From NCBI RefSeq assembly GCF_003722315.1, contig NZ_CP033580.1, forward strand, positions 1,921,001 through 1,985,000: DNA of 64,000 bases, read 5' to 3'. Of this stretch, positions 55,924-64,000 are shown piece by piece. Both the position numbers and the translations under genes were made by a program. Within the stretch, counting starts at the first letter, position 1. Each line of letters opens with the position of its first letter. The notes under the pieces are model-generated. The model searched no databases, was not told the origin of the DNA, and worked only from the letters and a program-made list of their open reading frames with translations. This DNA is from Thermoanaerobacter ethanolicus JW 200 (GTDB lineage: Bacteria > Bacillota > Thermoanaerobacteria > Thermoanaerobacterales > Thermoanaerobacteraceae).

Positions 55924-56952
55924 CTACCTTTCCTTTAAATACTTTCTCCTCAGCTGTCCACAGGCAGCTTCAATATCGCTTCCCAATTCCCTTCTCACCG
56001 TACAAGATATCCCTGCATCTTCAATAATTTTTTTAAACATCATAACTTTTTCATTGTTTGCCTTTTTAAAGCCTATTTCTTTTACATAATTAATAGGTAT
56101 CAAATTGACATGGCACAACATCCCTTTTAATAAATCAACCAATTGATACGCATGTTCTTTTTTATCATTTACTCCTTCAATTAAAGAATACTCAAAAGTT
56201 ATCCTGCGCCTTGTTTTTTCTACATAATACTTACAAGCTTTCATCAATTCCTCTAATGGATAAGCCTTATTTATTGGCATTAGTTGAGTTCTCAATTCAT
56301 CATTAGGAGCATGTAATGAAATAGATAAATTAACCTGTAGTTTTTCATCTGCAAATTGATAAATTTTAGGAACTATTCCACAAGTAGATATGGTTATATG
56401 CCTGCTGCCTATTCCTAAACCGTGGGGGTTATTCACTATTTTTATAAATTTCATCACTTCATCATAATTGTCAAAAGGTTCCCCACTTCCCATCAAAACA
56501 ATATTAGAAATCTTGCCATAGTCGCCGTCTATAGCAATAACTTGGTCTACCATCTCTGAAGCTTTCAAATCTCTAACTTTACCTCCAATAGCAGAAGCAC
56601 AAAAGCTACATCTCATATTGCACCCTACTTGAGTAGAAATACAGGCAGTATTTCCAAACCTGTATTTTATAGCAACTCCTTCAATAATATTGTTGTCTTC
56701 CAGCAAAAAAAGGTATTTCACCGTATCATCTACTTCAGAAACCCTTCTCGCTTCAATTTTCAGTTGTGAAATATAAGCAATTTCTTTTAATTTTGAGCGC
56801 AAATTCTTAGAGATATCTGTCATTTCGTCAAAATCTGTAATTTTTTTGTCGTAAATCCACTTGTAAATCTGCTTAGCTCTATATCTACTCTCTCCAATAT
56901 TTACAAAAAATTCTTCCATTTCTTCCAAGGTCATATCCTTTAAATTGTACAA
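55924..56952 (-). CDS. rlmN: Dual-specificity RNA methyltransferase RlmN
   Basis: RlmN is a radical SAM enzyme that makes m2A2503 in 23S rRNA and m2A37 in some tRNAs. The 342-residue protein has the CxxxCxxC cluster (Cys111, Cys115, Cys118 in GCNMRCSFCAS), LMGSGEPFDNYDEV and the C-terminal Cys near residue 331 (ACGQLRRKY). It starts with TTG at 56950-56952, nine bases after GGAGG. It lies between rsmB and prpC. Confidence 0.97.
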   Translation of the reverse strand: MYNLKDMTLEEMEEFFVNIGESRYRAKQIYKWIYDKKITDFDEMTDISKNLRSKLKEIAYISQLKIEARRVSEVDDTVKYLFLLEDNNIIEGVAIKYRFGNTACISTQVGCNMRCSFCASAIGGKVRDLKASEMVDQVIAIDGDYGKISNIVLMGSGEPFDNYDEVMKFIKIVNNPHGLGIGSRHITISTCGIVPKIYQFADEKLQVNLSISLHAPNDELRTQLMPINKAYPLEELMKACKYYVEKTRRRITFEYSLIEGVNDKKEHAYQLVDLLKGMLCHVNLIPINYVKEIGFKKANNEKVMMFKKIIEDAGISCTVRRELGSDIEAACGQLRRKYLKER

Positions 56953-56967
56953 CTTAAAATACCTCCA

Positions 56968-58302
56968 CTATTTTATTCTTTTCAACTTACTTATAAAAAA
57001 GCCATCAATTTCATGTTCTAAAGGTGTAGTTTGTACATATCCTAAAGAATCAGTTTCAATGCTTAATCCACTTGGCATCTCAGCTTTTATATCAACCAAT
57101 TTAAAATCAGGGTGTTCTTTTAAAAATTTCATTATTACATTTTGATTTTCTTCCTTTCCTATAGTGCAGGTACTATACACCAAAAATCCACCTTTTTTTA
57201 CATATTTTGAACTGGAGTCTAATATTTTATATTGAGCTTCAATTAATTCTGAAATTTCTTTTCTCGTATAATTCTTTAACTTAATATCGGGTTTTTTTCT
57301 GATTATACCGATACCTGTACAAGGAACATCTGCTAAGACTTTATCAGCCTTTTCCAAATACTTTTCATTGACAAAAGTAGAGTCAAAGACTTCAGTTTTT
57401 ACGTTTGTAATTCCTAATCTTTTACAGTTTTCTTTTATCAACTCTAATCTATGAGGATGCAAATCAAAAGCGATAACTTCACCACTATTTTTCATCAATT
57501 GTGCTATATGAGTCGTTTTACCACCAGGAGCAGCACACACATCTAATACTGTGTCTCCTTCTTTAGGATTTAAAGTTTTAGAAACCAACATAGAAGCCTC
57601 ATCCTGAATGTAAATAAGCCCTTCTTTGTACAATTGATGCCTTTCAGGGTTTTTAATATCTATATACAGTGCTTCTTCTAGATAATAACCTTTTTTATAA
57701 ACAATACCGTCAGAATCTAATAGCCTTTTCAAATCTTCAATATCAATCTTTAGAGTATTAACCCTGTAGCAAATTTCAGGCCTTTCATTTAAACTTTTTA
57801 AAAGCGCCTCTGCCTTCTCTTCATCATAATTATTTAGCAATCTTTCCACAATCCAATCAGGATAAGAATATGTTACCTTCAAATATTGCTTTAAATCCCT
57901 CTCTTTATCAGGGAAAATTACTTTTTCTTTTTCTCTCTCATAGTTTCTTAAAACTGCATTTATAAAATTTGCTCTCTTTATCCCTAATACTTTTTTAGCT
58001 ATATTAACTGTCTCATTTATAGCTGCATAAGAAGGAACTTTGTCCATGTACAAAAGCTGGTATAATCCCATTTCAAGAAAAATCATGGTTTTTAAATCCG
58101 GAGCCTTCTTTACAAAAAAAGAAAGTATAAAATCTAATGTGTACTTTCTTTCAATAACACCAAATACCAACTCTTTAGTAAAACCTCTATCTATTTCTTT
58201 TAATTCTTGACTTCTTAAATGCTTATTAAAGGAAATATTCGCATAAGCTTCTTTTGACAACACTTCTTGAAGTATTTTATACGCTATTTCTCTTGGTTTC
58301 AT
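56968..58302 (-). CDS. rsmB: 16S rRNA (cytosine(967)-C5)-methyltransferase RsmB
   Basis: RsmB (Sun) methylates C967 of 16S rRNA. The 444-residue protein has an N-terminal NusB-like RNA-binding domain (about 1-135), a cofactor motif DVCAAPGGKTTHIAQLM and the catalytic cysteines in DVPCTGIGIIRKKPD and YSTCTIGKEEN. The length is normal. It follows yugP by 18 bases in the fmt operon, the usual place (fmt-sun). Confidence 0.97.
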   Translation of the reverse strand: MKPREIAYKILQEVLSKEAYANISFNKHLRSQELKEIDRGFTKELVFGVIERKYTLDFILSFFVKKAPDLKTMIFLEMGLYQLLYMDKVPSYAAINETVNIAKKVLGIKRANFINAVLRNYEREKEKVIFPDKERDLKQYLKVTYSYPDWIVERLLNNYDEEKAEALLKSLNERPEICYRVNTLKIDIEDLKRLLDSDGIVYKKGYYLEEALYIDIKNPERHQLYKEGLIYIQDEASMLVSKTLNPKEGDTVLDVCAAPGGKTTHIAQLMKNSGEVIAFDLHPHRLELIKENCKRLGITNVKTEVFDSTFVNEKYLEKADKVLADVPCTGIGIIRKKPDIKLKNYTRKEISELIEAQYKILDSSSKYVKKGGFLVYSTCTIGKEENQNVIMKFLKEHPDFKLVDIKAEMPSGLSIETDSLGYVQTTPLEHEIDGFFISKLKRIK

Positions 58303-58320
58303 TTATTGTATTTTTCTCCT

Positions 58321-59004
58321 TTACTCTCTGCTATTTCTTATAATAATCAATCTTAAAAGCTGCATAATAGAAACTAATGCTGCAGCTACATAAGTCAAAG
58401 CAGCAGCTTGTAAAACCTTCCGAGCGGGTTCAATATATTCTCTTGTAAAAAGCGCATTTGATTGAAGAAGCGCTATTGCTCTATTGCTTGCATCAAATTC
58501 TACAGGCAAAGTAATAACCTGAAAAAGCACTGCTGCACTAAAAAGAAGTATACCTATATTTATCAAATGTAATCCAGGAGCACCCATGAAAAATCCCAAA
58601 ATTACTAAAGGCCAAGCTAAATTAGCCCCTAAATTAGCTACAGGAACAAGACTGTTTCTTACAGTCAAAGGCACATAGCCTTTTGCGTGTTGTATCGCAT
58701 GCCCTGCTTCATGGGCAGCTACTCCTATTGCAGCTATAGATTCACTCCCATAAACAGATTCAGAAAGTCTTAAAACTTTTGCTCTTGGATCATAATGGTC
58801 AGTCAAATTGCCCGGTATCCTTTCAATTCTAACATCATAAAGCCCCATACTATCCAATATCTTTCTCGCTACTTCCTCTGCGGTATATCCATATCTATTT
58901 CTGACGCGAGCATACTTGCTAAAAGTGCTCTGCACCTTAGCTTGTGCATACATAGCAAATATTAAAGCAGGTATTAAAAGTATTATTGTAGTATCCCAAA
59001 ACAT
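58321..59004 (-). CDS. yugP: YugP-type zinc metallopeptidase-like membrane protein
   Basis: The 227-residue protein has an N-terminal membrane helix, a cytosolic zincin motif AHEAGHAIQHAKGY (HEAGH at about 98-102) and three further hydrophobic segments. This is the Zn-dependent peptidase_M 'YugP/DUF2'-type family; its substrate is unknown. I set the start at ATG 59002-59004 because GGAGG lies 9 bases upstream; the in-frame GTG overlaps the ribosome binding site. It follows the DUF116 gene with an overlap of its site into that gene's stop. Confidence 0.85.
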   Translation of the reverse strand: MFWDTTIILLIPALIFAMYAQAKVQSTFSKYARVRNRYGYTAEEVARKILDSMGLYDVRIERIPGNLTDHYDPRAKVLRLSESVYGSESIAAIGVAAHEAGHAIQHAKGYVPLTVRNSLVPVANLGANLAWPLVILGFFMGAPGLHLINIGILLFSAAVLFQVITLPVEFDASNRAIALLQSNALFTREYIEPARKVLQAAALTYVAAALVSIMQLLRLIIIRNSRE

Positions 59005-59009
59005 ATTAT

Positions 59010-59762
59010 TCACCCTCCATTTAACAATTTTTTTATAGTCTCTTCAATTTTTTGCACATCTACCCGAGTGTTAAAGCAAGGACCATTAGGTCTCTCATTT
59101 ATTATACCATAAACAGGGATTTGCTTCACGTCTTGCATGCCACTTGTCAAATCTCTTTCACAAGCAATTGCTATTATTACCTTTGGCTTTGTGTCCTTTA
59201 CTACTTTTCTTGCAAGAGTACCTCCTGTAGCAACTGCCACATTTACACCATATTTTTCTTTAAAGTTTACCAAATCATTGATTTGGCACTTTCCACATCG
59301 TCTACAATTATCTATATCATAAGTCACTTTAAATTTACATCCGCTGTATTGTATGCAATGAGGTGCCAATATCAATATGTCTTGTGGAGCATATCTCTTT
59401 ATATTTTTATTAAACAAAAAATTCTTTATTTCAATGTAAGACTGCTCTACCTTTTCAATCTTTAAATCCAAAACTCTTGCTACAAACACCACTAGGGGAT
59501 AAAAAAGGTCTAAAAAATTTGCTATGAAAGAGCTTAAAAATTTGTTAGATTTTTTACTGACCACCACATAAAAAGTTGCTCCAATAACAGCTACAATTAA
59601 AGCCATCAAAAAGAGAACAAAAATCATTAACGTCATAAGTAGATATTTATAAAGTTCAATTCTACCTCTATTTATTACGTATAAAATTCCCAAAACAATT
59701 AAAGTCAAAACCAAAAAGGTAACTGCCAATATCCCCAAAAAAACTCTTTTTTTCCCCTTCAA
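59010..59762 (-). CDS. DUF116 membrane protein with cysteine cluster
   Basis: The 250-residue protein has two membrane helices (about 6-29 and 38-66), then a soluble domain with APHCIQYSGCKFKVTYDID and DNCRRCGKCQINDLVNF, giving a row of cysteines (C...C...CxxCGxC) typical of iron-sulfur or zinc binding in the DUF116 family. The function is unknown. It starts with TTG at 59760-59762 with GGAG 8 bases upstream and is found between fmt and yugP in many clostridia; no counterpart lies in the B. subtilis operon. Confidence 0.8.
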   Translation of the reverse strand: MKGKKRVFLGILAVTFLVLTLIVLGILYVINRGRIELYKYLLMTLMIFVLFLMALIVAVIGATFYVVVSKKSNKFLSSFIANFLDLFYPLVVFVARVLDLKIEKVEQSYIEIKNFLFNKNIKRYAPQDILILAPHCIQYSGCKFKVTYDIDNCRRCGKCQINDLVNFKEKYGVNVAVATGGTLARKVVKDTKPKVIIAIACERDLTSGMQDVKQIPVYGIINERPNGPCFNTRVDVQKIEETIKKLLNGG

Positions 59763-59782
59763 AAGTAATTCTCCTTTTTAAA

Positions 59783-60715
59783 TTATCTAAAGATTGTCCC
59801 TTCAGGTATATTGTGACCTATTAAATATTCCCTAATACCCATTTTTTTAGAACCTTCTTGTTGAATTTCTACTATCTTTAGGGCATCTTTACCGCATTTC
59901 ACGATTAAGTCCCCTTTTGACTTTAAAACTGTTCCATTTTCTTCATTCCCATTGTATTCAACTATCTCGCCTTTCCAAATTTTTAGCATTTTATCTCCAT
60001 AAAAAGTATAACAACCAGGCCAAGGCTTCATTCCCCTTATCAAATTTCGTATTTCTTCTGCCGTTTTATTCCAATCTATATGTCCCATTTCTTTAGTAAG
60101 TATTGGTGAATAAGAAGCCTCCTCTTCCCGCTGTTTCACAGGAATCAAAGTACCTTGTTCTAACGCCTTTAAGGTTTCTATCAAAACCTCTGCTCCTAAT
60201 CGAGAAAGCTTATCATGAAGTGTTTCCGCATCATCTTTATCTAAAATAGGAATAGATTTTTTGATAAGCATATCTCCTGTATCCAATCCCTTATCCATAA
60301 GCATTGTAGTAATACCCGTTTCTTTTTCACCATTGATTATAGCCCAATTAATCGGAGCAGCTCCTCTGTATTTTGGCAAAAGAGAAGCATGGACATTTAT
60401 GCAGCCGTATTTGGGCAGTGTCAAAACCTCTTCAGGCAAAATCTTTCCATAAGCTGCAACAACTATGACATCGGGATTTATCTCTTTTAATCTGTTTAAA
60501 AACTCTGGATTGTTTTTTATTTTCTCCGGCTGTAAAATTTCTACTCCTTTTTGCAATGCCACTTCTTTGACAGGAGAAAAGCTAAGTTTCATTCCTCTTC
60601 CTTTCTGTTTATCTGGCTGCGTAACCACTGCAGCTACATCATACCCTTCTTCAAAAAGTTTTTGCAAAGAGGGGACGGCAAAGTCAGGCGTCCCCATAAA
60701 GACAATTTTCAACAA
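59783..60715 (-). CDS. fmt: Methionyl-tRNA formyltransferase
   Basis: Fmt formylates initiator Met-tRNA using 10-formyltetrahydrofolate. The 310-residue protein begins IVFMGTPDFAVPSLQKLFEE, has NVHASLLPKYRGAAPINWAI with the catalytic Asn-His and GITTMLMDKGLDTGDML with the Asp, then a C-terminal tRNA-binding domain. The start is TTG 60713-60715 (a second TTG follows), six bases after GGAGG. It begins directly at the def stop. Confidence 0.97.
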   Translation of the reverse strand: MLKIVFMGTPDFAVPSLQKLFEEGYDVAAVVTQPDKQKGRGMKLSFSPVKEVALQKGVEILQPEKIKNNPEFLNRLKEINPDVIVVAAYGKILPEEVLTLPKYGCINVHASLLPKYRGAAPINWAIINGEKETGITTMLMDKGLDTGDMLIKKSIPILDKDDAETLHDKLSRLGAEVLIETLKALEQGTLIPVKQREEEASYSPILTKEMGHIDWNKTAEEIRNLIRGMKPWPGCYTFYGDKMLKIWKGEIVEYNGNEENGTVLKSKGDLIVKCGKDALKIVEIQQEGSKKMGIREYLIGHNIPEGTIFR

Positions 60716-61195
60716 TCATACCTCCTTGACATTTTCTTTTTCTTCTTCATCTAAAAATCTTATAGCCTTATCTATAAACAGAACCCCGTTTAAATGGTCT
60801 ATTTCATGGCATAAAGCTCTTGCCAGTAAATCCTCTCCTTCAATTTCCCTCTCTTTACCTTCTCTATCCAAATATTTTACTTTTACTTTTTTAGGCCTTT
60901 TAACTTCTCCTACTACTCCAGGAATACTTAAACAGCCTTCGGCCCCTACCTGTTCTCCTTCTTCATACACAATCTCAGGGTTTATAAGCTCTAAAAGTCC
61001 TTCCCCCACATCTATGACAACTAACCTTCTCAAAACTCCTATTTGATTAGCAGCTAATCCAACTCCATCATTGAGATACATAGTTTGTGCCATATCCTCT
61101 AATATAGTGAGAATATGAGGATTTATCTCTGTAACAGGTTTTGCTTTTTTCCTTAAGACCTCATCTCCATTTTTTCTAATATACCTTATTGCCAA
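60716..61195 (-). CDS. def: Peptide deformylase
   Basis: Def removes the formyl group from new proteins. The 159-residue metalloenzyme has GVGLAANQ (44-51), EGCLS (86-90, Cys88) and HEIDH (130-134), so all metal and catalytic residues are present. The start is TTG 61193-61195 behind AAGGAGG. It is next to fmt, the reaction it reverses on the protein. Confidence 0.97.
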   Translation of the reverse strand: MAIRYIRKNGDEVLRKKAKPVTEINPHILTILEDMAQTMYLNDGVGLAANQIGVLRRLVVIDVGEGLLELINPEIVYEEGEQVGAEGCLSIPGVVGEVKRPKKVKVKYLDREGKEREIEGEDLLARALCHEIDHLNGVLFIDKAIRFLDEEEKENVKEV

Positions 61196-61214
61196 AATAA
61201 ATACCTCCTTAAAT

Positions 61215-63413
61215 TTACATGATATTCAAAGGGTCAATGTCTACAGCTATCCTTATATCTTTAGAATATTTCATCTTTTGAATTTCTTCTGCTATCTCTG
61301 TCAAGATATTTCTATCTTCACTTTTTAAAATGACCTGCCATCTATATCGGTTGTTTATTTTACTTATAGGAGCTGGAGCAGGTCCTAGTATTTTATTATA
61401 ACTCTTATTTTGAAGTTTGTTAATAAGCTTTTGACAAGTTAAATAAGTGTTTGCAGCAGTGTTTTTAACTTCTTCTTCCTCTTCTCCTGATATCACTATA
61501 TTCATTAGATGTGAAAAGGGAGGATATCTAAAAATTTCTCTGTATTTTATCTCTTCGTTGTAAAACTTCACATAATTTTGCTGTTTTGCGGTAACTATAC
61601 TGTAGTGGTCATCTTCATAGGTCTGTATTACTACTCTTCCAGGCTTTTCACCTCTTCCTGCCCTTCCAGCTACCTGAGTAAGCAGCTGAAAAGTCCTCTC
61701 ACTGGACCTAAAATCAGGAAGATTTAAAGTTATATCCGCAAGTATTACTCCCACCAACGTAACATTTGGAATGTCAAAGCCTTTAGATATCATTTGCGTA
61801 CCGATTAGAATGTCTGCCTTACCATTTCTAAAGTCATAAAAAATTTTCTCATGAGACCCTTTTTTTCTTGTGGTATCTACATCCATCCTCAAAACTCTTG
61901 CATTAGGAAAAAACTTTTTTATGTCGTTTTCTACCCTTTCGGTCCCTATGCCTAAATACCTAATCCTTTTACTTCCACATTTAGGGCATGTTTCTTTCAT
62001 AGTCTCCTCATAACCACAATAATGGCAAACCAATTTTTTATCTTCAAAATGATAAGTTAAAGAAATATCACAATTAGGACATTTAGGCACATAACCGCAA
62101 TCTCTGCAGGAAACAAATGAAGAGTATCCTCTTCTGTTTAAAAAAAGAATAGTTTGCTCTTTCCTTTTAAGATTTTCTTTTATATAGGAAAATAATTTAC
62201 GACTGAATATTGAAGTATTTCCGCTTGCCAATTCCTCACTCATATTGACAACTTCTATCTGCGGCATAGAAACATTAATCCTTTTTGTAAGTCTTATAAG
62301 TTTATATTCTCCTTTATTCGCTTTATAATATGTCTCTAAAGAAGGAGTAGCACTGGCCATAACCAGAACTGCTTTTTCTATTTCACACCGCTTTTCTGCC
62401 ACTTCTTTAGCATTATATTTAGGTCTTAAGTCTGATTGTTTGTAGGTAGTCTCATGTTCCTCGTCAATTATAATAAGGCCAATATTATTAAAAGGGGCAA
62501 AAACTGCATTTCTCACACCAACTACTACGTCCACTAAACCATTTTTTACTTTTCGCCATTCATCAAAGCGTTCTCCCGGTGAAAGGCCACTGTGAATTAC
62601 AGCCACTCTATTGCCAAATCGACTCACAAACCTTTCAATAGTCTGAGGCGTCAATGAGATTTCTGGTACTAAAACTATAGCGCTTTTGCCTATTTTTATA
62701 GCTTCATCTATTAATTGAAGATAAACTTCAGTTTTGCCACTTCCTGTTACACCAAAAAGCAAATATTTATCAAAAGTGCCTGTCAAGATAGAACTTTTAA
62801 CCTCTTCTACAGCTCTTTGTTGTTCTTCTGTCAATAATAGAGGCTTGGTTCTTTCAATATCTTTTACACTAAATCTCAATACTTCTTCCTCATAAATTTC
62901 TATATACCCTTTCTTTTGTAAACTTCTTATAACTCCATAGTCTATATTGAGCACCTTGACAAGCTCAGAAAGCCTAATAGGACTTCTATTTTTTAAATAT
63001 TGTAATATTTCGTATTGCTTAGGGGCTCTTTTAGAAAGTTGAAAAGGTATCTCATCAATATTTATTTTCACAACCTTTACTTTCTTTTCCCCTTGCTTTA
63101 TCCCTACAGGCATTATAGTCTGGAGAGCTTCAGAAAAATAACATTTATAATATTCCTTCATCCACTTAGCCAGTTCAATCATTTTTTCATCAAATATGCT
63201 ATAGCTGTCTAAAATCCTATGGATATCCTTTATTTTATCCACTGAATAAGACGCCTTGTCAGTAATACTTATTACATAACCCTCTATAAATCTATTATTA
63301 AAAGGAACAGATACCCTCATCCCAATTTTTACATTCATTCCTTCAGGAATACGATAAGTATATACCCTGTCAGTATTAGAAGATTTAATATCTACAACGA
63401 CCTCGGCAAACAT
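61215..63413 (-). CDS. priA: Primosomal protein PriA
   Basis: PriA restarts collapsed replication forks. The 732-residue helicase has an N-terminal 3'-DNA-binding domain, Walker [16 protein letters not shown] motif II ([12 protein letters not shown]), four CxxC zinc pairs ([29 protein letters not shown]) and the motif VI region [13 protein letters not shown]. The ATG at 63411-63413 follows GGAGG. It lies between coaBC and def as in B. subtilis. Confidence 0.97.
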   Translation of the reverse strand: MFAEVVVDIKSSNTDRVYTYRIPEGMNVKIGMRVSVPFNNRFIEGYVISITDKASYSVDKIKDIHRILDSYSIFDEKMIELAKWMKEYYKCYFSEALQTIMPVGIKQGEKKVKVVKINIDEIPFQLSKRAPKQYEILQYLKNRSPIRLSELVKVLNIDYGVIRSLQKKGYIEIYEEEVLRFSVKDIERTKPLLLTEEQQRAVEEVKSSILTGTFDKYLLFGVTGSGKTEVYLQLIDEAIKIGKSAIVLVPEISLTPQTIERFVSRFGNRVAVIHSGLSPGERFDEWRKVKNGLVDVVVGVRNAVFAPFNNIGLIIIDEEHETTYKQSDLRPKYNAKEVAEKRCEIEKAVLVMASATPSLETYYKANKGEYKLIRLTKRINVSMPQIEVVNMSEELASGNTSIFSRKLFSYIKENLKRKEQTILFLNRRGYSSFVSCRDCGYVPKCPNCDISLTYHFEDKKLVCHYCGYEETMKETCPKCGSKRIRYLGIGTERVENDIKKFFPNARVLRMDVDTTRKKGSHEKIFYDFRNGKADILIGTQMISKGFDIPNVTLVGVILADITLNLPDFRSSERTFQLLTQVAGRAGRGEKPGRVVIQTYEDDHYSIVTAKQQNYVKFYNEEIKYREIFRYPPFSHLMNIVISGEEEEEVKNTAANTYLTCQKLINKLQNKSYNKILGPAPAPISKINNRYRWQVILKSEDRNILTEIAEEIQKMKYSKDIRIAVDIDPLNIM

Positions 63414-63449
63414 GGCAACCTCCGCCTATTAAATATTTACCAAATAAAA

Positions 63450-63465
63450 AAAGCCGAAAGGCCTT
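63450..63465 (-). terminator. Weak terminator-like hairpin after coaBC
   Basis: On the minus strand AAGGCC-TTTC-GGCTTTTTTT forms a 6-base-pair stem (with one G-T pair) and a T-run that touches the coaBC stop codon. It may partly end transcription before priA. Confidence 0.6.
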
Positions 63466-64000
63466 ACAACAATTTAGCTATTTCATCTAATATCACATGA
63501 GAAGCTTCTATCTTTGTCATCAAAGGATACTCCTTTACGTTTAAATCTCTGTCTATGACTTTTATTATATTAGTGTCTACTTCAAAACCTGCTCCTTCTT
63601 GAGATACATCATTTGCAACTATTAAATCCATATTTTTCTCCTTTAACTTTCTTTTTGCATATTCTACTAAATTAGTAGTTTCAGCAGCAAAGCCTATCAA
63701 AATCTTGTTTCCTTTTTTCTGTCCTACTTCATACATTATGTCTGGATTTTTAACCAACTCAATAGTTAATTTCTCATCATCTTTTTTTATCTTTTCTTTT
63801 TTCATCTCTTTAGGTCTGTAGTCAGAAACAGCTGCAGCCCCTATGACAATGTCTACTTCATTAAGGTGCATCATGACAGCATTGTACATATCTACCGCTG
63901 TTTCTACAGGAATAAAAGTCACGTCTTTAGGTACCTCTATATAAGTAGGACCAGAAACTAAAATCACTTGTGCCCCTCTTTCTACTAAAGCTTTTGCAAT
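63464..64000 (-). CDS. coaBC: CoaBC bifunctional protein, C-terminal CoaB part (5' end beyond window)
   Basis: The frame is open from the window edge (IAKALVERGAQVILVSGPT) to a stop at 63464-63466. It gives about 178 residues of the phosphopantothenoylcysteine synthetase (CoaB) domain, with IGAAAVSDYRPK, KNPDIMYEVG, IGFAAETTN and LIVANDVSQEGAGFEVDTN. CoaBC makes phosphopantetheine for CoA. An ATG-like start inside this frame (GTG 63965-63967) is not a true start. CoaD of the same pathway is at about 43.6-44.0 kb. Confidence 0.95.
   Translation of the reverse strand: MAKALVERGAQVILVSGPTYIEVPKDVTFIPVETAVDMYNAVMMHLNEVDIVIGAAAVSDYRPKEMKKEKIKKDDEKLTIELVKNPDIMYEVGQKKGNKILIGFAAETTNLVEYAKRKLKEKNMDLIVANDVSQEGAGFEVDTNIIKVIDRDLNVKEYPLMTKIEASHVILDEIAKLL

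Overview
The window is AT-rich DNA (roughly one third G+C by eye) from a low-GC, Gram-positive, spore-forming bacterium. Two alpha/beta-type small acid-soluble spore proteins, SpoVS, YlbJ, CodY, FapR, PrkC/PrpC and the gene order all point to Firmicutes. The protein style (Lys/Glu/Ile-rich), the use of FabK, and the mix of clostridial and Bacillus-like gene order suggest a thermophilic anaerobe close to Thermoanaerobacter/Caldanaerobacter. That genus assignment is inference; no rRNA gene is present to confirm it. I identify 72 protein genes, almost all on the minus strand and tightly packed, one probable regulatory RNA, and a set of promoters and terminators. I see no tRNA, rRNA, insertion sequence, prophage or CRISPR.

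Layout on the plus-strand coordinate. 1-7.7 kb is the early part of a flagellar operon (flgB-flgC-fliE-fliF-fliG-fliH-fliI-fliJ-motE-like-fliK, read right to left). 8-14 kb holds hslV-hslU-codY, topA and dprA. 14.1-15.2 kb is a short plus-strand unit (rnhB, yraN) facing trpS. 16.3-19.6 kb has a YitT-family membrane protein, comM and rbgA. 19.6-28.1 kb is a translation and secretion block (rplS, trmD, rimM, khpA, rpsP, ffh, ylxM, ftsY, smc). 28.2-30.6 kb has a small protein, spoVS, a radical SAM gene and rnc. 30.6-37.4 kb is the complete FapR-headed fatty acid operon (fapR-plsX-fabH-fabK-fabD-fabG-acpP-fabF). 37.5-40.5 kb is rpmF-yceD and pta-ackA.

40.6-43.1 kb is plus strand (tmcAL, ylbJ). 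43.1-44.6 kb has an uncharacterised coiled-coil gene, coaD and rsmD. 44.66-45.5 kb is a small sporulation island: a probable CsfG-type forespore RNA plus two near-identical SASP genes. 45.5-50.4 kb is asp23-fakA-recG-degV, 50.6 kb is rpmB (plus strand), and 50.9-64 kb is a long operon coaBC-priA-def-fmt-DUF116-yugP-rsmB-rlmN-prpC-prkC-rsgA-rpe-thiN.

Much of the order matches, in mirror image, the B. subtilis segment from coaBC/priA to the fla/che operon. The ylbM-ylbJ-coaD-ylbH(rsmD)-csfG block and pta-ackA are spliced in between. The themes are linked: ribosome assembly and maturation, membrane lipid synthesis (FapR operon, PlsX, and the FakA/DegV route for exogenous fatty acids), and sporulation functions under forespore or sigma-H type promoters. 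The most notable non-coding item is the RNA at about 44,697-44,810, upstream of and divergent from rsmD. It has a GTATA-N16-GCAAATAATA promoter, a pyrimidine-rich anti-Shine-Dalgarno-like stretch, and hairpins ending in a U-tract.
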